DNA from: Tepidiphilus sp.
Lineage (GTDB): Bacteria; Pseudomonadota; Gammaproteobacteria; Burkholderiales; Rhodocyclaceae
Direction: 5' to 3'
DNA: 32,610 nucleotides
Assembly (NCBI GenBank): GCA_028684345.1
Contig: JAQUGB010000003.1
Location: 1 to 32,610 of the forward strand
In this document: positions 6,585-14,666 of the stretch, piece by piece
Position numbering within the stretch: position 1 is the stretch's first letter
Layout of the letters: each line of letters opens with the position of its first letter
The notes under the pieces: model-generated
The model's input: the letters and a program-made list of their open reading frames with translations, nothing else
What the model was told of the DNA's origin: nothing
Databases searched by the model: none
Made by a program: the position numbers and the translations under genes

Positions 6585-7979
6585 CTAGCATTGTTCGTCG
6601 CCCGGAATGGCGTAGCCTTCGGCGCGGTAGCGCTGCAGCTTGTAGCGCAGGGTTCGCTCGGAGATGCCGAGCCGTTCGACCGCGCGCTTGCGCGATCCGC
6701 CCACTTCGCGCAGCACGCGCAGGATGTGCTCGCGCTCGCGCTCGCGCACCGTCTGGGCACTGCCCTCCTCTTCGTGCGCCACGGGAGCGAAGTTCGGCGC
6801 CGCGACTGCCGCTGCCCTCGGTTCTTGCGCTGCTCTGGCCTGCGAGCCCGCGCGCGCAGGCAGGCAGGCGGTGAGCGCCGCGGCGTCGATCGCGTTGCCG
6901 GGGGCGAGGATGAGGGCACGCTGCAAGGTGTTCTCCAGTTCGCGGACGTTGCCGGGCCAATCGTATTGAAGCAAGATTCGTGCCGCCTCGTCGGTAAGCG
7001 TGGCGCCGTTCTTGCCGAAGCGTGCGCCGTGCACGGCGAGAAAGCGCTGCGCGAGCGGCAGGATGTCGCCAGGGCGCTCGCGCAGCGGCGGGATGCGCAA
7101 GGGGAAGACGGCGAGGCGGTAGTAGAGATCCTGGCGGAAGCGCCCGGCGGCGACTTCCGCGGGCAGGTCGCGGTTGGTGGTGGCGAGGATGCGTACGTCG
7201 AGTGGAATCGGCTTGCGCCCGCCGAGGCGCTCGACTTCCTTTTCCTGAAGAACGCGCAGCAGCTTGGCCTGCAACGCGAGCGGCATTTCGGAGATTTCGT
7301 CGAGCAGCAGCGTGCCGTGCTGCGCCTGCTCGAACTTGCCGGGTTGGGCGGTGCCCGCGCCGGTGAAGGCGCCTTTCTCGTGGCCGAAGAGGGTGGCTTC
7401 GAGCAGATGTTCGGGAATGGCGGCGCAGTTGATGGCCACGAACGGCCCGTCGTGCCGCGGGGAATGGCGGTGCAGGAAGCGGGCATAGACTTCCTTGCCC
7501 ACGCCCGATTCGCCTTCGAGGAGCACGGTGGCGTCGGTCTGGGCCACGCGCTCGGCCAGTTGCAGCAGCTGGCGGCTGGCGGGGTCGGCGGCGACGAGTT
7601 CGTCGTCTCCGCCGGGCTGGGCGTACTTGCGCACGAGGGAGAGGAGCGCCGTCGGCTCGAAGGGCTTGAGGAGGAATTCGCAAGCGCCGCCGCGCATGGC
7701 GGCCACGGCGCTGGCGACGTCGCCATAGGCGGTCATGATGGCCACCGGCAGCTGCGGCAGCCGCCGGCGCACGGCCTCGAGCACTTCGAGCCCGTTCATG
7801 GGGGACATTTTGAGGTCGGTGAGCACCATGGCCAACGCTTCGTGCTCGAGCGCGGCGAGCGCTTCGGGGCCGGAGCCGACGGCGATGGGGCGGTAGCCGC
7901 CCACTTCCAGCGTGAGCGCGACGGCGTCGCGCAGGTTCGCGTCGTCCTCGACGATGAGGATCGGCAGCGGTTCGCTCAT
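6585..7979 (-). CDS. flrC: sigma-54 response regulator of flagellar genes (FlrC/FleR)
   Basis: A 464-residue NtrC-family activator with three domains. The receiver (1-~118) has the acidic pocket ED(11-12) and phospho-acceptor D55. The AAA+ domain has Walker A GESGVGKE (156-163), the sigma-54 contact loop GAFTGA (203-208) and Walker B LLLDE (~224-228). A C-terminal Fis-type helix-turn-helix (~425-450) follows a linker. It should activate sigma-54 promoters for mid-class flagellar genes; such a promoter lies at 14615-14630. Its start overlaps the end of flrB by 4 bases and the kinase is the obvious partner. FleR in Pseudomonas is the closest well-known equivalent. Confidence 0.95.
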   Translation of the reverse strand: MSEPLPILIVEDDANLRDAVALTLEVGGYRPIAVGSGPEALAALEHEALAMVLTDLKMSPMNGLEVLEAVRRRLPQLPVAIMTAYGDVASAVAAMRGGACEFLLKPFEPTALLSLVRKYAQPGGDDELVAADPASRQLLQLAERVAQTDATVLLEGESGVGKEVYARFLHRHSPRHDGPFVAINCAAIPEHLLEATLFGHEKGAFTGAGTAQPGKFEQAQHGTLLLDEISEMPLALQAKLLRVLQEKEVERLGGRKPIPLDVRILATTNRDLPAEVAAGRFRQDLYYRLAVFPLRIPPLRERPGDILPLAQRFLAVHGARFGKNGATLTDEAARILLQYDWPGNVRELENTLQRALILAPGNAIDAAALTACLPARAGSQARAAQEPRAAAVAAPNFAPVAHEEEGSAQTVREREREHILRVLREVGGSRKRAVERLGISERTLRYKLQRYRAEGYAIPGDEQC

Positions 7980-9100
7980 GCGTCCTCCATTGGCGGTGGG
8001 GAAAGCGGCAGCGAGAGCACGAAGCGGCTGCCCTCGCCGGGGCGGGAGAAGGCTTCGATGTCACCGCCGTGCGCCCGTGCCACGCCGCGGGCGATCGCCA
8101 GCCCCAGTCCCGTGCCTTCGCTGCGGGTGGTGAAAAACGGTTCGAAAATGCGCTCCAGTGTGTCGGCGGCGATGCCGGGGCCCTCGTCGCGCACGACGAG
8201 ATGCACCCGATCCCCCTCGCGTTCCCCTTCGAGGCGCACCGTGCCGCCTTCGGAAATGGCCTGCAGGGCGTTCTCCAGCAGATTGGTGAGGGCTCCGGCG
8301 AGCGCCTTGGCATCCCCCTGGACCCAGGCGCCGGCGAGGGGTTCCACGGCGCCTTCGAGCCGGGCGCGTTTGGCGGCAGCAAGCGGTTCGAGGGCGTGCA
8401 GTGTCTCGCGGGCAAGCGGCTCCAGCGCCACCGGCCTGCGCGCGCCGCCTTCGCCGCGTGCGAAGAGCAGCATGTCGCCGATGAGCCGTTCGAGGTGGCG
8501 CAGCCGCTCCTGCGCCCGCTCGGCGAGCTGGGCGCGGCGCTCGGGCGGCAGTTCGCCGGCGGCGAGGTTGCCGACGTAGAGCATGGCGGCGGCCAGCGGC
8601 GTGCGCAGCTGGTGCGCGAGCGCCGCCACCATTTCGCCCATGGCGGCGAGCCGAAGGTTGCGCTCCATCGCCTGGCGCAGGCGGTGCGCTTCGGTGACGT
8701 CGTGCAGCAGCAGGAGCCGCCCGCCGTGGGCGGCGAGATCGGCCCCGGAGAGGTTGAGCCGGCGGGCCGACCCGTCGGGCAAGGGCAACTCCACTTCCTG
8801 CGGCGTGTCGGTCGGCCGGAGCGTGGCGGCGAGTTCCGCCCACGCGCGCCCTTCCGGTTCGAGGCCGGGCCACAACGCCTTGGCCGCCCGGTTTGCCTGC
8901 ACGACGCGGTCTTGGGCATCGAGCACCAGCACGCCGGCCGGCAACGCCTGCAGCAGCACTTCCAGTCGCTCGGAGAGCATCCGGGCGCGCGCCTGCAGCG
9001 CCTCGTAAGACCGCGTGAGCGCGTCGGAGGCGCGGGCGAACTGCTCGAAGGCAAGGGCGAGCTGTTCGGGCGTGAGCGAGGCGGCGGAATCGGCGGTCAT
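7976..9100 (-). CDS. flrB: cytoplasmic sensor histidine kinase FlrB/FleS
   Basis: A 374-residue kinase with no membrane segment. An N-terminal helix (to ~50) is followed by a PAS-type domain (about 45-140). The HisKA dimerisation helix has the phospho-accepting H163 in MVAALAHQLRTPLAAAM. The ATPase domain carries the N box (NLLENALQAI), DEGPGI and GTGLGLAI motifs. It phosphorylates the response regulator encoded immediately downstream (4 base overlap). Flagellar context and the soluble architecture identify it as FlrB/FleS. No ribosome binding site is visible before the ATG at 9100, and a TATAGT -10 element lies only 8 bases upstream, so the mRNA may be leaderless. Confidence 0.93.
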   Translation of the reverse strand: MTADSAASLTPEQLALAFEQFARASDALTRSYEALQARARMLSERLEVLLQALPAGVLVLDAQDRVVQANRAAKALWPGLEPEGRAWAELAATLRPTDTPQEVELPLPDGSARRLNLSGADLAAHGGRLLLLHDVTEAHRLRQAMERNLRLAAMGEMVAALAHQLRTPLAAAMLYVGNLAAGELPPERRAQLAERAQERLRHLERLIGDMLLFARGEGGARRPVALEPLARETLHALEPLAAAKRARLEGAVEPLAGAWVQGDAKALAGALTNLLENALQAISEGGTVRLEGEREGDRVHLVVRDEGPGIAADTLERIFEPFFTTRSEGTGLGLAIARGVARAHGGDIEAFSRPGEGSRFVLSLPLSPPPMEDA

Positions 9101-9108
9101 GGTTTCTT

Positions 9109-9114
9109 ACTATA
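9109..9114 (-). promoter_or_regulatory. TATAGT -10 element immediately upstream of flrB
   Basis: On the minus strand TATAGT ends 8 bases before the flrB ATG, so transcription would begin at or within a few bases of the start codon. The matching -35 (TTCCTG, 17 base spacer) is weak. No sigma-54 element is seen here. Confidence 0.35.
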
Positions 9115-9234
9115 CGCGAAAGCGGCGGCGGCAGGAATTGCCGGCGGTTTTTGCCGCTATTTCCGCGACGGCTTGCCGCCCGACGCGCGATAATGCAGCA
9201 TGAGACCGTTGCCCCTACGGCAGGAGAAGACATC

Positions 9235-10929
9235 ATGGCCGAGGCCGATACGACGCTGAACGCACGAGCCCCCACCCCGGCACGCTTGCCGCCGGCGCTG
9301 ACGAACCTGATCGAGCGCATCGGGGCGCTCAGCCTGCAGCAGAAACTCGCCGCCGGCGCGGCGCTCGCCCTGGCGATCGCCCTCATCGCGGGGCTGCTCT
9401 TGTGGTCCAAGCCCGCCGACTATGCCGTGCTCTTCTCCAACCTGGACGAACGCGACGGCGGGGCGATCATCACCTCGCTGCAGCAGATGAACGTGCCGTA
9501 TCGCTTTTCCGACAACGGCAGCGCCATCCTCGTGCCCTCTTCCCAGGTGCACGACCTGCGCCTGCGACTGGCGGCGCAGGGGCTGCCGCGCGGCGGCAAC
9601 GTCGGTTTCGAGCTGATGGACAATCAAAAGCTGGGCATCACCCAGTTCGCCGAGCAGATCAACTACCAGCGCGCGGTGGAAGGGGAACTCGCGCGCACGA
9701 TCCAGAACATCGGCGCGGTGTCGGCCGCGCGCGTGCATCTGGCCATTCCCAAGAAGACGGGCTTCCTGCGCGACAAGGAAAAACCCGCGGCCTCCGTGAT
9801 GGTGACGCTACGCCCCGGCCGGGTGCTGGACGAAGCGCAGATCGCCGGCATCGTCCACCTCGTGAGCTCCAGCGTACCCGAGCTCACGCCCGATCGCGTC
9901 ACCGTGGTCGACCAGTCCGGCAACCTCCTCACCCGCTCGCCGAATCAGAACAAGGGCGATCTCGATGCCAAGCAGTTGGCTTTCATCCAGGAGATGGAAG
10001 CGTCCTACGTTCGACGCGTCGAATCCATCCTCGAACCCATCGTCGGGGCGGGCAACTTCAAGGCGCAGGTGGCCGTCGACGTCGATTTCAACCAGACGGA
10101 ACTCACGAGCGAATCCTACCGTCCCAATCCGGCGCCGGATCAGGCGATCCGCAGCCAGCGCATCGAAGAGCGCTACGGCGGCGAGCAGGTGCCGCAGGGC
10201 GTGCCGGGCGCGCTCACCAACCAGCCGCCGGTGCCGGCCACCGCGCCCATCACCACGCCGGAAGTCGGACAGGGCGCTGCCGCCACCGCTGCCGCCGCCG
10301 GCGGGGGCAGGCGCGAGCGCACCGCCACGATCAACTACGAGCTCGACCGCACGATCCAGCACACGAAAAAAGCGCTCGGCGAGGTGCGCCGCCTCACGGT
10401 GGCCGTGGTCATCAACCAGAAGACCGAGACCACGCGCGAAGGCGTCAAGACCATCCCTTCGGACGAAGAGCTCGCCCAGCTGGAGAAATTGGTGCAGAAT
10501 GCAGTGGGGCTCAACCCGACGCGCGGCGACAGCATCACCGTCTCCGGGGCGCTCTTCGCCGGCAAGGTGGAAGAAATTCCTCCGCCCTGGTGGAAACGCC
10601 TGTGGAGCGATCCGGTCATGGTCGAACTGGTCCGCGAAGCTCTGCGTTACCTGCTGCTGGCCGTGGCTCTGGCGATCGTCTATTTCGGCGTGATCCGGCC
10701 GCTCGTGCGCACCGCAACCACCAAGGCGGAGAGGGAAGAAGTGCAAAGCGCCCCTCGAGCTGCGGCCGCCGAGTCCGAAGAGGAAGGGGCGATCGTGCAG
10801 CTGGGCGGCGTTTCACCCGCCGCGCCTTTCGAACGCAAGCTCGCCGAGCTGCGCCGCATCGCCCAGAACGATCCGAAGCTGCTCGCCAACCTGATCAAAG
10901 AGTGGCTCGGAGCCACGGAGAAACGCTGA
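9235..10929 (+). CDS. fliF: flagellar MS-ring protein FliF
   Basis: A 564-residue inner-membrane protein that forms the MS ring. It has an N-terminal membrane helix (~LAAGAALALAIALIAGLLLW), then the YscJ/FliF ring-building domains (NLDERDGGAIITSLQQMNVPY, LRLRLAAQGLPRGGNVGFE, SAARVHLAIPKKTGF). A disordered Pro/Ala/Gln loop precedes a second membrane helix (LLLAVALAIVYFGVI). The FliG-binding tail is PFERKLAELRRIAQNDPKLLANLIKEWL. The start at 9235 has AGGAGAAG at proper distance; in-frame starts at 9193 (ATG) and 9151 (TTG) lack one. Its stop is one base before fliG. A GATAAT sequence at 9189-9194 may be a -10 element. The gene is divergent from flrB, while fliE, usually directly upstream, is on the other strand. 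Confidence 0.97.
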   Translation: MAEADTTLNARAPTPARLPPALTNLIERIGALSLQQKLAAGAALALAIALIAGLLLWSKPADYAVLFSNLDERDGGAIITSLQQMNVPYRFSDNGSAILVPSSQVHDLRLRLAAQGLPRGGNVGFELMDNQKLGITQFAEQINYQRAVEGELARTIQNIGAVSAARVHLAIPKKTGFLRDKEKPAASVMVTLRPGRVLDEAQIAGIVHLVSSSVPELTPDRVTVVDQSGNLLTRSPNQNKGDLDAKQLAFIQEMEASYVRRVESILEPIVGAGNFKAQVAVDVDFNQTELTSESYRPNPAPDQAIRSQRIEERYGGEQVPQGVPGALTNQPPVPATAPITTPEVGQGAAATAAAAGGGRRERTATINYELDRTIQHTKKALGEVRRLTVAVVINQKTETTREGVKTIPSDEELAQLEKLVQNAVGLNPTRGDSITVSGALFAGKVEEIPPPWWKRLWSDPVMVELVREALRYLLLAVALAIVYFGVIRPLVRTATTKAEREEVQSAPRAAAAESEEEGAIVQLGGVSPAAPFERKLAELRRIAQNDPKLLANLIKEWLGATEKR

Positions 10930-10930
10930 G

Positions 10931-11929
10931 ATGAGCGAGGACCCCGTCGAACGCGCCGCCTTATTGCTGCTCTCGCTCGGCCCGGCCGAAGCGGCCGAGG
11001 TCTTGAAGAATCTCGGCCCCAAGGAGGTGCAGAAACTGGGCACCGTCATGGCCTCACTGCCGCCCAAACCACGCGAGGAAGTGGAAGAGGTGCTCGACGA
11101 GGCCATCCAATACGTACAACGCGGGGCCCCGATCGAGCCCGATCCGGACAAGATCCGCGAGATGCTCACCCAGGCGCTGGGCGACGACAAGGCGAGTCAC
11201 ATCATCGCCCGCATCATGCAGGGCTCGGACACCGCCGCGATCGAGAGCCTGAAATGGCTCGACCCGGCCACCGCGGCCGATCTCATCAAGAACGAGCATC
11301 CGCAGATCATCGCCACCATCCTGGTCCATCTCGAATTCGATCAGGCAGCGGAGATCCTCAAGCACTTCCCCGAGCGCCTGCGCAACGAGGTGATTCTGCG
11401 CATCGCCACCCTCGAAGGCGTCCAACCCCTGGCGCTCAAGGAACTCAACGAGGCGCTCGGAAATCTCCTCGCCAACGCCGCTTCCAGCACCAAGAGCAAG
11501 GCGATGGGCGGCGTGCGGCACGTGGCCGAGATCCTCAACTTCGCCGGGGCACAGCTGGAGAACGAAGTCATCGAGGCGGTGCGCGAATACGATCCGGATC
11601 TGGCACAGAAAATCCTCGACGAGATGTTCGTCTTCGAGAACCTCATCGACATGGACGATCGCAGCCTGCAGACGGTGTTGCGCGAGGTGCAGAACGACCA
11701 GCTCGTCATCGCCCTCAAGGGCGCCTCACAGCAGCTGCGCGAGAAAGTCTTCAGGAACATGTCCCAACGCGCCGCCGAGATGCTGCGCGAGGATCTCGAA
11801 GCCAAAGGGCCGGTGCGTGTGTCCGAGGTCGAGGCGGCGCAGAAGGAGATCCTCAAGATTGTGCGGCGTCTGGCCGAAGAAGGAACGATCATGATGCCCG
11901 GTAAGGGCGGCGAAGAAGGGTTCATATGA
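10931..11929 (+). CDS. fliG: flagellar motor switch protein FliG
   Basis: A 332-residue protein of standard FliG length. The N-terminal part (ERAALLLLSLGPAEAAEVLKNLGPKE) binds the FliF tail. The middle domain carries EHPQIIATILVHLEFDQAAEIL, with the EHPQ motif that contacts FliM. The C-terminal torque domain has the charged helix region VFENLIDMDDRSLQTVLREV that faces the MotA stator. It begins one base after the fliF stop and ends 17 bases before fliH. No key segment is missing. Confidence 0.97.
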   Translation: MSEDPVERAALLLLSLGPAEAAEVLKNLGPKEVQKLGTVMASLPPKPREEVEEVLDEAIQYVQRGAPIEPDPDKIREMLTQALGDDKASHIIARIMQGSDTAAIESLKWLDPATAADLIKNEHPQIIATILVHLEFDQAAEILKHFPERLRNEVILRIATLEGVQPLALKELNEALGNLLANAASSTKSKAMGGVRHVAEILNFAGAQLENEVIEAVREYDPDLAQKILDEMFVFENLIDMDDRSLQTVLREVQNDQLVIALKGASQQLREKVFRNMSQRAAEMLREDLEAKGPVRVSEVEAAQKEILKIVRRLAEEGTIMMPGKGGEEGFI

Positions 11930-11946
11930 CCCTGGGAGCAGTGTGA

Positions 11947-12753
11947 GTGGCGATCGACCGTCATCAGGCCACCGGCCTCTACCGTCCCTGGCAGCCGCCT
12001 TCCTTCGATGAGGCGGAAAACCGGCGCGAGCAGCTGCCGGTCGGCGCAGAAGCGACGCGCCAAGGGGTGCAGCTGCCCACGGTCGAGGAACTCGAGACCC
12101 TCTACGAACAAAGCCGCCGCGAAGGGTTCGCCGCCGGCCATGAGGAAGGGTTTGCCGCCGGCCACGCCGAAGGCCTCGCCCAAGGGCAGGAAGAAGGCCG
12201 GCGCCAGGGCCATCAAGAGGGCTACGCCAAGGGCGAGGCCGAAGGGCGGACCCAGGGGGAAGCCCGGGCCCGGGCGCAGTACGAGGCGCAATGGCAACAA
12301 CGCCTAGCGCTGGCCAACTCCCTGATCGAAGGGCTGGAGCACCTGGCGGAACGCACGCGCGAGACTCTGGCCGAGGAGATCGCCGCGCTCGCCGTCGAAA
12401 TCGCGCGCCACGTGCTGCAGGACGAACTGCGCACTTCGCCCGAACGCATCGTCTCCCTCGTGCGCCGCCTGCTCGAAGAAGAGGGCGCGCCACATCTCAC
12501 GATTCGCCTTCACCCCGAGGATCTTTCTCTGGTGCGAGAGGGGCTCGACGCCGAACTCGCCAAGGGGGGCCACCGGCTCATCGCCGATGCCTCGATCGCG
12601 CGCGGCGGCTGTCTCGTCGAATCCGATTCCCACGTGATCGATGCCACCCTGCCCAGCCGCTGGCGCCGACTCGTCGCCCGTCTCTGGCCAGAGAGCGCCC
12701 ACTGGGAAGAAGAAACCCACATGCCGGATGACGCGCGGGAAGGTGCCCCATGA
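11947..12753 (+). CDS. fliH: flagellar assembly protein FliH, stator-like regulator of FliI
   Basis: A 268-residue protein. A poorly conserved N-terminus is followed by six octapeptide repeats of the form EGxxxGxx at residues 59-106. These are an extended GxxxG helix known from FliH. The C-terminal part (about 140-240, LAEEIAALAVEIARHVLQDELRT, then LTIRLHPEDLSLVREGLD) resembles the peripheral stalk b/delta subunits of ATP synthase. FliH binds FliI and delivers it to the export gate. The start is GTG at 11947 with GGGAG upstream. It overlaps fliI by 4 bases (ATGA), suggesting coupled translation. Confidence 0.93.
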   Translation: MAIDRHQATGLYRPWQPPSFDEAENRREQLPVGAEATRQGVQLPTVEELETLYEQSRREGFAAGHEEGFAAGHAEGLAQGQEEGRRQGHQEGYAKGEAEGRTQGEARARAQYEAQWQQRLALANSLIEGLEHLAERTRETLAEEIAALAVEIARHVLQDELRTSPERIVSLVRRLLEEEGAPHLTIRLHPEDLSLVREGLDAELAKGGHRLIADASIARGGCLVESDSHVIDATLPSRWRRLVARLWPESAHWEEETHMPDDAREGAP

Positions 12754-14150
12754 GCGAGACCGAAGCGCTCGTCCTCGATCCCTTGCAGCAACGCCTGCGC
12801 ACCTGGCGCGAGGCATTGCGCCACACGCCGGCCTTCACCAAAGCCGGGCGACTCGTGCGCATCAACGGCCTGGTGATGGAAACCATGGGCCTCAAGCTGC
12901 CGCTGGGGGCGAGCTGCCGCATCGAAACCCCCACGGGCGGCAGCGTGGAAGCGGAGGTGGTGGGTTTCCAGGGGGACAAGCTCTTTCTCATGCCCACCGA
13001 GGAGGTCTATGGCCTCGCCCCGGGGGCGCGGGTCCTGCCGCCCGAACCGCCGCCCATTCCGCTGCATGCCGACGAGCTTCCCGAAACCCCTTCGCCCGAT
13101 CGCGCCAAGCACCTCCCCGCCGGGGAAGCGTTGCTGGGGCGCGTGGTCGATGCCGCGGGGCGTCCGCTCGACGGCAAGGGGCCGCTTGCCGGCGCCACGC
13201 TGCGCCCGCTCTTCGCCCCGCCGATCAATCCGCTCGCCCGCACGCCCATCGACACGCCGCTCGACGTGGGCATCCGCGCGATCAACGCGCTGCTCACCGT
13301 CGGAAGGGGTCAGCGGCTGGGGCTCTTCGCCGGCTCGGGGGTGGGGAAATCGGTGCTCATCGGCATGATGGCGCGCTTCACCGTGGCCGAGGTGATTGTC
13401 GTGGGGCTGATCGGCGAGCGCGGCCGGGAAGTGAAGGAATTCATCGAACAAAACCTCGGCCCCGAGGGGCTCGCGCGGGCCGTGGTGGTGGCTGCCCCCG
13501 CCGACGTGAGCCCGCTTTTGCGGCTGCAAGGCGCGGCCTATGCCACGGCGATCGCCGAGCAGTTCCGCGACGAAGGCCGCCACGTGCTCCTCATCATGGA
13601 TTCCCTCACCCGCTACGCCATGGCGCAGCGCGAGATCGCGCTCGCCGTGGGCGAGCCGCCGGTGACCAAGGGTTATCCCCCCTCGGTGTTCGCCCGGCTT
13701 CCCTCTCTCGTCGAGCGAACCGGGAATGGTGCCGACAATCAAGGTTCGATTACAGCATTTTATACGGTACTCACCGAGGGCGACGACCAGCAGGATCCGA
13801 TCGCCGACGCCGCCCGCGCCATTCTCGACGGTCACTTCGTGCTCTCGCGTGCGCTCGCCGACAGCGGTCACTACCCGGCCATCGACATCGAACAGTCGAT
13901 CTCGCGCGTGATGCCCCAGGTGGTGAGCGAAGAACACCTCGCGCTCGCCCGCCGTTTCAAGAAACTCTGGTCGCGCTACCAGCGCGCCCGGGATCTCATC
14001 GCCGTGGGGGCCTACCAGCCCGGCGCCGACGTCGAGCTCGACGAAGCGGTACGACGCCAGCCGGCGATGGCCGCTTTCCTGCAACAGGGCATGAACGAAT
14101 GCGTGTCCTTTACCGAGGCCTGCGAAGGCTTGCGCCGCGTGCTCGCCTGA
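12750..14150 (+). CDS. fliI: flagellar export ATPase FliI
   Basis: A 466-residue F1-beta-like ATPase that drives the type III export apparatus. Walker A is FAGSGVGKS (residues 193-201). Walker B lies in HVLLIMDSLTRYA, and the family-typical block GYPPSVFARLPSLVERTG plus GSITAFYTVLTEGDD follows. The loop around residues 96-120 is Pro-rich. It overlaps fliH by 4 bases and is 13 bases from fliJ, so the ATPase complex genes are together. Codons for residues ~325-340 (13724-13769) are unusually A/T-ending compared with the rest of the gene. Confidence 0.97.
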   Translation: MSETEALVLDPLQQRLRTWREALRHTPAFTKAGRLVRINGLVMETMGLKLPLGASCRIETPTGGSVEAEVVGFQGDKLFLMPTEEVYGLAPGARVLPPEPPPIPLHADELPETPSPDRAKHLPAGEALLGRVVDAAGRPLDGKGPLAGATLRPLFAPPINPLARTPIDTPLDVGIRAINALLTVGRGQRLGLFAGSGVGKSVLIGMMARFTVAEVIVVGLIGERGREVKEFIEQNLGPEGLARAVVVAAPADVSPLLRLQGAAYATAIAEQFRDEGRHVLLIMDSLTRYAMAQREIALAVGEPPVTKGYPPSVFARLPSLVERTGNGADNQGSITAFYTVLTEGDDQQDPIADAARAILDGHFVLSRALADSGHYPAIDIEQSISRVMPQVVSEEHLALARRFKKLWSRYQRARDLIAVGAYQPGADVELDEAVRRQPAMAAFLQQGMNECVSFTEACEGLRRVLA

Positions 14151-14163
14151 AAGGAAAGCTCCC

Positions 14164-14610
14164 ATGAGCAAGAACCGGTTCCGCATGTTGCGTGAGCTGA
14201 TGCAGCGGCAGGAGGACGAAGCGGCCGAAGCGATGGGCGCCTGTATCCGCCGCCATCGCGACGCGGAGGAAAAACGTGATCTGCTCGAACGTTTTCGTAG
14301 CGAATACGAAGAAAAACTGCGCCAGGCGCTGCGCGACGCGGCCCCGCCCGAGCTCATCGTCAACCACCGCGGTTTTCTGGCGCGGCTCGACGAAGCGCTC
14401 ATGCTACAGCACGAAGAGCTCGAGCGCCTGAGGCATCTGCTCGAAGAATCGCGCCGCGCGTGGCTGGCGGCGCGCACCCGTCGCCGCGCTTTCGAAGTGC
14501 TGGAAGCGCGCGCCGATGCCGAAGCGATGGCCCAGGCAGAACGGCTGGCACAGAAAGCACTCGATGAACATGCGACACAGAATCATCTGCGCCGTGAACG
14601 AGAATTCTGA
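14164..14610 (+). CDS. fliJ: flagellar export chaperone/coupler FliJ
   Basis: A 148-residue protein that is almost entirely charged coiled coil (MRELMQRQEDEAAEAMGA, RHRDAEEKRDLLERFRSEYE, EELERLRHLLEESRRAWLAAR). It fits FliJ, the central stalk-like partner of the FliI hexamer that also helps recycle chaperones. FliJ sequences diverge strongly, so length, coiled-coil content and position between fliI and fliK carry the call. AAAGGAAAG precedes the ATG. The end of the gene is followed at once by the sigma-54 promoter of fliK. Confidence 0.88.
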   Translation: MSKNRFRMLRELMQRQEDEAAEAMGACIRRHRDAEEKRDLLERFRSEYEEKLRQALRDAAPPELIVNHRGFLARLDEALMLQHEELERLRHLLEESRRAWLAARTRRRAFEVLEARADAEAMAQAERLAQKALDEHATQNHLRREREF

Positions 14611-14614
14611 ACTC

Positions 14615-14630
14615 TGGCACCCTTTTTGCT
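14615..14630 (+). promoter_or_regulatory. sigma-54 (-24/-12) promoter upstream of fliK-fliL-fliM-fliN
   Basis: TGGCAC (14615-14620), 5 bases, TTGCT (14626-14630) match the sigma-54 consensus, with the invariant GG (14616-14617) and GC (14628-14629) separated by exactly 10 bases. It lies in the only non-coding gap of the fliF-fliL run before fliK. The expected start of transcription is about 14641, 26 bases before the fliK ATG. The activator is presumably FlrC, encoded at 6585-7979. Confidence 0.85.
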
Positions 14631-14666
14631 CATGTTCAGTCGTCATCGCCCTCTCGGGAGTGTTTC

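Noticed and set aside
6591..8579. A 662-codon plus-strand frame over flrC and flrB
   Set aside because: Shadow of the two-component genes, which have complete motifs on the other strand.
9121..9234. Sigma-54 promoter for fliF
   Set aside because: GG and GC dinucleotides around GCCGGCGGTTTTTGCCG do not have 10-base spacing on either strand.
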